Source: JAJDFU01 sp964595955 (GTDB lineage: Bacteria; Bacteroidota; Bacteroidia; Chitinophagales; Saprospiraceae). From it: DNA of 12,421 nucleotides. The stretch is from positions 1 to 12,421 of the forward strand of contig CAZQSF010000107.1 of NCBI GenBank assembly GCA_964595955.1. Direction: 5' to 3'. This document shows, one piece after another, positions 7,781 through 12,421 of the stretch; position 1 is the stretch's first letter; every line of letters starts with the position of its first letter. The position numbers and the translations under genes are program-made. The notes under the pieces are model-generated. The model saw only the letters and a program-made list of their open reading frames with translations. It did no database searches and was not told the DNA's origin.

Positions 7781-7818
7781 TGCCCGGAAACGCGATGATG
7801 TTGATGTAGATCCTGCAT
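7759..7818 (-). CDS. Histidine-rich leader peptide of the his operon
   Basis: A 19-codon frame, MQDLHQHHRVSGHWPTSNG, begins with ATG at 7818 and stops with TGA. It has four His codons (5, 7, 8 and 13), including a CAT CAT pair, and ends 15 bases before the terminator stem. This is the arrangement of translation-dependent attenuators: low charged tRNA-His stalls the ribosome and lets transcription continue into hisG. The ATG is only 8 bases past the -7 box, so the mRNA probably has almost no 5' leader and translation may be leaderless. The same frame stays open upstream to 7962 through the hisG remnant, which I regard as chance. Confidence 0.85.
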   Translation of the reverse strand: MQDLHQHHRVSGHWPTSNG

Positions 7819-7826
7819 ATCGTGGA

Positions 7827-7858
7827 CAAAGATAGACTTACCCGGCAGATTTTGCAAG
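7827..7858 (-). promoter_or_regulatory. Bacteroidota-type promoter of the his operon
   Basis: On the minus strand, CTTG (7858-7855) is followed by a 20-base spacer and TATCTTTG (7834-7827). The latter is an exact match to the Bacteroidota -7 consensus TAnnTTTG; the -33 box differs from TTTG by one base. Transcription should start about 4-7 bases further on, near 7820-7823, just before the leader peptide ATG at 7818. No other good match was seen in the upstream gap. Confidence 0.75.
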
Positions 7859-7872
7859 GGGGCGGACTCAGG

Positions 7873-7976
7873 GATACGGGTGTCACACTCCTCGGGGATA
7901 AGCAGCGAGCCCTCCGGCAGGCGGCCCGATTTCTGTGCGGCGAGTTGTATGCGGATTTGCATGTCGGTTGGTTTTA
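7873..7976 (-). pseudogene. Decayed duplicate of the hisG 5' end
   Basis: This stretch aligns without gaps to 7490-7593 at a constant offset of 383 bases. By hand count about 91 of 104 bases match. It covers the first 30 codons of hisG plus 14 bases upstream of its ATG. The translated copy, MQIRIQLAAQKSGRLPEGSL, differs from HisG mostly by amino-acid-changing substitutions (for example V9A, L16P, S21L, L23P, G27D), as expected without selection. Homology stops abruptly at both ends. It lies immediately upstream of the his promoter, so it is probably not transcribed from it. Most likely a relic of a local duplication or leader-region rearrangement. Confidence 0.85.
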
Positions 7977-8336
7977 AACCCCTTAGGCCAGGGGCTTCGA
8001 TGCTGACATCTGCAGGATAGTCCGTATAAACCGGACCATTGCAACATTTTGCAATTCGTCAGCCCAAAGGGCGGAAAATGCTGTGTACTTTTCGGGTTAA
8101 GTTCATCCCAAATCTTGCATGAGACACGCTAAGACCAGGTAGAAACCAAATAAAAGCCTATGAAAATCAATGCCTTATAGAAGATTAGGCCCCGGAAAAG
8201 CTGTTCGCCTTTTACATGCACACCAAAAGGCGTTAATATGTTGATTATCAGATTTTTAACATGCCCATCGGCTTAGCTATGGCATGATTTGGGTTCATCT
8301 TGGCTCAGTTGGATATACGCTTGGAAACATATACTT
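7977..8336. other. Intergenic region between divergent operons
   Basis: About 360 bases between the hisG remnant and the oxidase promoter. I see no gene, RNA gene or IS end. The only structures are a perfect 8-bp inverted repeat at 8206-8232 and a weak 5-bp one (GTCCG 8020-8024 / CGGAC 8032-8036). Base composition becomes visibly more AT-rich across this stretch. Confidence 0.6.
8206..8232. repeat. Perfect 8-bp inverted repeat upstream of oxidase promoter
   Basis: CGCCTTTT (8206-8213) and AAAAGGCG (8225-8232) are perfect reverse complements separated by 11 bases. No T-run follows on either strand, so a terminator is unlikely. Half-sites spaced about two helical turns apart (19 bases start to start) about 105 bases upstream of the oxidase -33 box could bind a dimeric regulator. 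This is inference only. Confidence 0.4.
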
Positions 8337-8368
8337 TTTCTTCAAATCATTTCACTAGGGTATATTTG
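8337..8368 (+). promoter_or_regulatory. Bacteroidota-type promoter of the oxidase-cyclase operon
   Basis: TTTC (8337-8340, one base off the TTTG -33 box), a 20-base spacer, then TATATTTG (8361-8368), an exact TAnnTTTG -7 box. Transcription should begin near 8372-8375. The ATG at 8390 would then have a 5' leader of about 15-18 bases. The promoter lies downstream of a possible TTG start at 8300, which argues against that start. Confidence 0.65.
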
Positions 8369-8389
8369 AGTATCTTCCGTGCCAGTACT

Positions 8390-9832
8390 ATGGAAACCCA
8401 AACCTGCATGAAAGTACCAATTCAAGACCTCATTTCGGGCAAGATTGTATTGCCGGGTGACCCGGGGTATGATGAGGACCGAAAGGATTTCGATGACCTT
8501 TACCCTGCTTATCCTCAGATTATTGTGTACGCAGCCAGTACCTCTGATATTTGGTGGGCCATACGTTATGCGCAGGCAAATAACCTGCATGTGGCTATCC
8601 GGTCGGGTGGACATAGCACCGCTGGGTTTTCTGTCTCTAACGGAATGATCCTGGATCTGAGCATGATGAATAAGGTGACAGTGAACGCTGTTGACCAAAT
8701 AGCTACCGTCGAGGTAGGCTGTACTTTTATGAGCCTAAATGCAGAGCTGGAAAAATATGGTTTTCATCTGCCGGGTGGAGGGTGCCCGACCGTTGCGGTA
8801 GCGGGATACATGATGGGGGGCGGATATGGCTTTACCTCCCGGACATTTGGCATGAATTGCGATAATGTGGTGCAAATCCTGATGATGAAAGCGGATGGCA
8901 CTTTCGTGATTGCCAATGAAAATGAAAATGCAGACTTATTTTGGGCCATACGCGGAGGCAGAGGGGGCAATTTCGGTGTACTGATCAGTATCTCTTACAG
9001 AATACATCCCCTGGATACCATCTATGGCATACAGATCCAATGGTCCTTACAAGACCACATGGCTGAGGCAGCTCAGGCTTTGTATGTCATACAGGAAAAG
9101 TACCTGTGCAACCATCAACTTCCCGAGATGGGCATAGAGCTGGCGGTGATTACAGACAATACCGATATGATCAAAAAACTCACCTTCTGTGCCACCTGGG
9201 TGGGGGATCAAACCGGACTGGATCAGGCTATGCAACCCCTGCTGGGTATTTCCGGAGCTGTGGTGACCATGCGATTGCACGACCGGTACTCCAAAGTCAA
9301 TGAGGCTTTACTGAGCAACGTGGAAGGCGGGCTGCCCAGGGACATCAAGGCCTATTCGCGCTGTGCCTATTTTGCACGTCCGCTGCAGGCTTCCGATTAT
9401 CAGGAAATCCTGCAATACTACTACGACACGGCTCCCAACAAATACACCATAATGGCCATGGAGTGTTATGGGGGAAAGATCAATCAGGTCGACCCCTCGG
9501 CTATGGCCTTTATGCACCGAAATGTTCTTTTCGATCTTTTTGCTGATGGCTTTTTTAATGAAGAAACCAATGATCAGGAAGAGAATAAAATCTGGATCGA
9601 AGATCTTTTCACCTTTCTGAGTCAATATACCAATGGCCATGCCTACCAGAATTATCCGAACAGACTTCAGTTGGATTGGAAATGGGCCTACTATGGAAAT
9701 CAGTATTCCCGCCTGGTAGAAATCAAGCAGAAATACGATCCGGAAAATTTCTTCCGTTATTTGCAGTCCATCGGAAACCCAACCCCAGAGCAGACCAAAA
9801 GCGAACGAAAAGACGCTGATCTACAGGTATGA
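8390..9832 (+). CDS. BBE-like FAD-linked oxidase, probably bicovalent flavin
   Basis: A 480-residue vanillyl-alcohol-oxidase/PCMH-fold flavoprotein of the berberine-bridge-enzyme-like group. Such enzymes oxidise sugars, alcohols or natural-product intermediates using O2 and make H2O2. The FAD-binding domain spans about residues 35-215. H75 in RSGGHSTAGF and C132 in GGCPTVAVAGYMMGGGYGF align with the His and Cys that hold FAD covalently in BBE and gluco-oligosaccharide oxidase. The C-terminal BBE motif is present (WAYYGNQYSRL, KYDPENFFR). No signal peptide is seen, so it is probably cytoplasmic. The ATG at 8390 was chosen because it follows the promoter; a TTG at 8300 would add 30 atypical residues. 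Its stop overlaps the cyclase start (ATGA). Substrate unknown. Confidence 0.9.
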   Translation: METQTCMKVPIQDLISGKIVLPGDPGYDEDRKDFDDLYPAYPQIIVYAASTSDIWWAIRYAQANNLHVAIRSGGHSTAGFSVSNGMILDLSMMNKVTVNAVDQIATVEVGCTFMSLNAELEKYGFHLPGGGCPTVAVAGYMMGGGYGFTSRTFGMNCDNVVQILMMKADGTFVIANENENADLFWAIRGGRGGNFGVLISISYRIHPLDTIYGIQIQWSLQDHMAEAAQALYVIQEKYLCNHQLPEMGIELAVITDNTDMIKKLTFCATWVGDQTGLDQAMQPLLGISGAVVTMRLHDRYSKVNEALLSNVEGGLPRDIKAYSRCAYFARPLQASDYQEILQYYYDTAPNKYTIMAMECYGGKINQVDPSAMAFMHRNVLFDLFADGFFNEETNDQEENKIWIEDLFTFLSQYTNGHAYQNYPNRLQLDWKWAYYGNQYSRLVEIKQKYDPENFFRYLQSIGNPTPEQTKSERKDADLQV

Positions 9833-11793
9833 GTAACAGGAATTATTACAAATTACTCGTACTTCTGCTTTTTTGCGGGGTCTCCACGCATGGTCAGGAT
9901 GTATACACGATCCGTGATGGTGAAAAATCCCAAATCGGAGAGTACACTTCCTTCTTCTTAGATTCCACGAATAGCTTAAGCGCGTCAGCGGTGTTGGATA
10001 GGCCATTTAAGCCAAGTGAGGTCGAGACGGTTAATTTCAGCCTTACCTCCTCGACGGCCTGGCTGCGATTCACCTTGAAGAACGAGTTAGACCGCGATAT
10101 TATCCTGGAGCTGGGGGAGCCGAACCTGGAAGATTTAGAACTTTACGAAATCATTGAGGGTAGCCCTAAAGCGCTTTTTAAGGGTAGTTTCAAAAATAGG
10201 TTTGAGCAAAAAGCTATCAAACACAACCGGTGGCTATTTAATCTGGAAATTCCTCCCGGTGAAGAAAGAACCTATTTATTAAAAGTCAGTTCAGGATATC
10301 CTTTGAAGCTACCGCTGAACGTTTATTCAGACATCCGATATATTTCCCGTAATGCCGTTAACAACCTTTGGTGGGGAATTTATGGCGGCATCATGGCTTT
10401 CGCTTTCTTTTATAATTTCTTTTTGTTCGTCAGCCTGAAAGAGCGGATTTACCTCTATTACTGTTTTTATGTATTGACGGGTTCTGCTTTTTATCTGGGA
10501 CTTCAAGGGTATACTTATCAATACCTCTGGCCGAATATACCCTATTTGAATATTGTAATGCCGGTATTGCTCTGCCTGATGAACTTGTTCGTATTTCTAT
10601 TTACGCTCAGATTCCTGAAGATTACGCCTGAGCAGCGGTTTGCCTACTATGGGGGTTGGTTTTTTATAGGTCTGTACATGCTTACGGCATTGGTGAACCT
10701 ATTGGTAGACTACGGGCTGGCTATCATGATGACGCAATTACTCAGTGTCTTCATGTCCATCTATTACATTATTGTGGCAGTACAAGCTATAAGAAGAAGA
10801 GTGCCCAATGCTCGTTATTTCGCACTGGCATGGATCCAGTTCATCGTGCTGATGGTGATATTCATCTTGGCTGACAACGGGGTATTGCCTTCAAACAAAT
10901 TCACCATGCATTCGCTGTTTATTGGAAATGCCCTGGAAGTCCTATTGCTTTCTTATGCACTTGCCGCGCGTATTGATTTTTTGAGAACGGATAATGAGGA
11001 AAAACAGCGTGAGATCATTCGTCAGTTGGAGGAAAAAGAACAAATACAGCTAAAGGCCAACGAAGAACTGGAACAAAAGGTAGTCGAGCGGACCCAGGAA
11101 GTGGTCAACCAAAGAAATGCAGCCCTCCGCGAAAGGAACCGGAGTAATGAGTTGCTGCTTAATATCTTACCGGAAGAGACGGCAGAAGAATTAAAAAATA
11201 CGGGCCGGGCTGAAGCCAAAGAATTTGAAAACGTAACGGTCCTGTTTACCGATATTGCCAATTTTACGAATAAAAGTGAAAAGCTCAGTTCTGAAGAGCT
11301 GGTTGCCACAATCAATGAAATATTTACGGAATTTGATCAGATCGTAGATAAATATGGCATTGAAAAGATCAAAACCATCGGCGACGCATACATGGCCGCT
11401 GCCGGGTTGCCTTCTCCAGTCGAGGATCATGCTTTGAAAGCCTTGAATGCAGCTATAGAAATGCAGGCCTACATGGAGGCGCGTTCGCAAAAAATGATGG
11501 ATAAGGAGGCTGACCCATTTCAGATCCGATTGGGCTTGCACAGTGGACCAGTGGTTGCGGGCGTGGTCGGTTCTAAAAAGTTTGCTTACGACATTTGGGG
11601 CTCTACGGTCAATGTAGCCAGCAGAATGGAGCATGCCAGTGAAGTAAACCGCATCAACATTTCTCAAGCGACGTACGAACTCGTTAAGGACTATTTTACA
11701 TGCACCTACCGTGGGAATGTGGAAATAAAAGGGGTGGGTTTTGTACCTATGTATTTTGCAGAAAACACCAGCCCCGTCAAGTTAGCGCTTTGA
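9829..11793 (+). CDS. 7TMR-DISM membrane receptor with class III adenylate cyclase domain
   Basis: A 654-residue sensor that probably makes cAMP in response to an extracellular ligand. Order: signal peptide (about 1-22), 7TMR-DISM extracellular beta-sandwich domain (about 30-160), seven membrane segments (about 181-385; first WWGIYGGIMAF), coiled coil (about 386-445), then LLLNILPEETAEELK and a cyclase domain (about 468-650). Catalytic residues are complete: metal aspartates D475 (FTDIANF) and D519 (TIGDAYM), K515 and D588 (YDIWG) at the base-selecting positions, and N595 and R599 (NVASRME). The Lys/Asp pair indicates ATP rather than GTP; guanylate cyclases have Glu/Cys. It overlaps the oxidase gene by 4 bases, so the two are coupled. 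The ligand is unknown. Confidence 0.93.
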   Translation: MSNRNYYKLLVLLLFCGVSTHGQDVYTIRDGEKSQIGEYTSFFLDSTNSLSASAVLDRPFKPSEVETVNFSLTSSTAWLRFTLKNELDRDIILELGEPNLEDLELYEIIEGSPKALFKGSFKNRFEQKAIKHNRWLFNLEIPPGEERTYLLKVSSGYPLKLPLNVYSDIRYISRNAVNNLWWGIYGGIMAFAFFYNFFLFVSLKERIYLYYCFYVLTGSAFYLGLQGYTYQYLWPNIPYLNIVMPVLLCLMNLFVFLFTLRFLKITPEQRFAYYGGWFFIGLYMLTALVNLLVDYGLAIMMTQLLSVFMSIYYIIVAVQAIRRRVPNARYFALAWIQFIVLMVIFILADNGVLPSNKFTMHSLFIGNALEVLLLSYALAARIDFLRTDNEEKQREIIRQLEEKEQIQLKANEELEQKVVERTQEVVNQRNAALRERNRSNELLLNILPEETAEELKNTGRAEAKEFENVTVLFTDIANFTNKSEKLSSEELVATINEIFTEFDQIVDKYGIEKIKTIGDAYMAAAGLPSPVEDHALKALNAAIEMQAYMEARSQKMMDKEADPFQIRLGLHSGPVVAGVVGSKKFAYDIWGSTVNVASRMEHASEVNRINISQATYELVKDYFTCTYRGNVEIKGVGFVPMYFAENTSPVKLAL

Positions 11794-11820
11794 TCGCGGC
11801 ACCAAAGGGTTCAATATTTG
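11789..11820 (+). promoter_or_regulatory. Candidate promoter for the VioB-like gene
   Basis: TTTG (11789-11792, overlapping the cyclase stop codon), a 20-base spacer, then AATATTTG (11813-11820), one base off TAnnTTTG. The start of transcription would be near 11824-11827, about 40 bases before the ATG at 11864. The spacing equals that of the other two promoters in this window. There is no terminator between the cyclase and this gene, so read-through is also possible. Confidence 0.5.
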
Positions 11821-11863
11821 GACTGGGCAAACTGGCATTCATACACCTAAAACCGGAACGAAA

Positions 11864-12421
11864 ATGGCTTTATTCGATTTTCCCCGCATTCATTTCAAAG
11901 GGGAAATGGAAATCAACGTAGCGACAATCAACAACGCTGCAACTTTTCCACTCACTATTTACGACGCCACCCGATCGAGGCCTTTTCTGCCTCCAAGGCT
12001 TTATTTTTCCTCAAAGGACATCATTGAGGGTGTTCAGTCTCCCCTTGAACCGGACATTCATTATGACGAGGTCAATGGGTTTTATTATCTCGAAGTGGTG
12101 CCGATAAATACCATTGAACTTCTTCGAAAATGGTGTATGACTCCCTTGTGTAGTGATCCCTCTATGCCGGATATCGCCTATCAACCGTACTACGCGGCAG
12201 CGGAAAAGGACAAGGCGCTCCAACCCCACTTGCCTCTGCTCGGTCATTGTCCGGGCTACTGGAATATGTACGGCGACATGGGGGTCACCATGAAGCATGC
12301 GAAAGCAGCTTCCGTGCAGCGCTGTGAAAAAGATCCGGTCACCAATCAATATGCGGTCAAGCATTATTTCCCCACCTCTTCTGATCTGCCCCCCGACATT
12401 CAGGAACTCCTGAATGCGACT
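11864..12421 (+). CDS. N-terminal part of a VioB/RebD-like protein (runs off window)
   Basis: An uninterrupted frame of 186 codons from the ATG at 11864 to the window edge, with no stop. The start, MALFDFPRIHFKGEMEINVA, closely resembles from memory the N-termini of VioB (MSILDFPRIHFRG...) and, less closely, RebD. Those enzymes couple two oxidised tryptophan-derived imines in violacein and rebeccamycin synthesis. Later residues (about 133-147, GYWNMYGDMGVTMKH) may match the W/Y/D-rich segment of that N-terminal domain. The ferritin-like catalytic part would lie beyond the window, so it is unseen. An upstream A-rich GAACGAAA precedes the ATG. Many uncharacterised proteins share the FPRIHF start, so the function is uncertain; CDS status is more secure than the family. 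Confidence 0.7.
   Translation, partial: MALFDFPRIHFKGEMEINVATINNAATFPLTIYDATRSRPFLPPRLYFSSKDIIEGVQSPLEPDIHYDEVNGFYYLEVVPINTIELLRKWCMTPLCSDPSMPDIAYQPYYAAAEKDKALQPHLPLLGHCPGYWNMYGDMGVTMKHAKAASVQRCEKDPVTNQYAVKHYFPTSSDLPPDIQELLNAT

Noticed and set aside
7759..7962. A 67-codon minus-strand gene joining the hisG remnant to the His-rich leader
   Set aside because: The promoter lies inside it at 7827-7858, the upstream part is a decayed hisG copy, and the shared frame can occur by chance one time in three. The functional leader is taken to begin at 7818.
8300..8389. TTG start for the oxidase at 8300, adding 30 residues
   Set aside because: The added residues do not look like a signal peptide or family sequence, and a good promoter at 8337-8368 lies within the extension.
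12011..12364. Minus-strand open frame of 117 codons near the right edge
   Set aside because: It is antisense to the VioB-like frame, which has a better start context, a candidate promoter and a recognisable N-terminal motif.
1..12421. CRISPR arrays, tRNA or rRNA genes, complete insertion sequences
   Set aside because: None was seen: there are no regularly spaced repeats, cloverleaf-like segments with tRNA consensus boxes, or transposase-like frames.

Overview
The window looks like a chromosomal segment of a Bacteroidota bacterium, possibly a GC-rich Saprospiraceae-like lineage (family placement is a guess). The evidence is the his gene order G-D-C-B-H-A-F-IE with fused hisB and hisIE, promoters of the Bacteroidota type (TTTG-like -33 box, 20-base spacer, TAnnTTTG -7 box), A-rich rather than Shine-Dalgarno start regions, and a 7TMR-DISM sensor cyclase.

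Bases 1-7579 (minus strand) hold a complete eight-gene histidine biosynthesis operon, transcribed right to left: hisG, hisD, hisC, hisB, hisH, hisA, hisF, hisIE. Together they encode every dedicated step from PRPP + ATP to histidine. Upstream of hisG is a compact control region. It has a promoter (7827-7858), a 19-codon leader peptide with four His codons whose ATG is only 8 bases past the -7 box (7759-7818), and a strong 21-bp terminator hairpin (7697-7743). This is a classic His-codon attenuator. Immediately upstream of the promoter lies a decayed second copy of the hisG 5' end (7873-7976, about 87% identical over 104 bases).

From about 7980 to 8389 there is no gene, only a perfect 8-bp inverted repeat and then a promoter driving plus-strand genes. 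These are, in order: a BBE-like flavoprotein oxidase with both residues for bicovalent FAD attachment (8390-9832); a membrane 7TMR-DISM class III adenylate cyclase overlapping it by 4 bases (9829-11793); and, after a 70-base gap with its own candidate promoter, the first 186 codons of a gene (11864 to the window edge). The start of that last protein (DFPRIHFKG) resembles the N-terminus of VioB/RebD-type enzymes of bis-indole pigment biosynthesis. GC content is visibly lower here than in the his operon.

The his operon is ordinary metabolism with an interesting leader. The accessory part, an oxidase translationally coupled to a cAMP-producing receptor next to a VioB-like gene, is the best candidate for an undescribed system. 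A biosynthetic role for it is inference from one N-terminal motif and gene neighbourhood.
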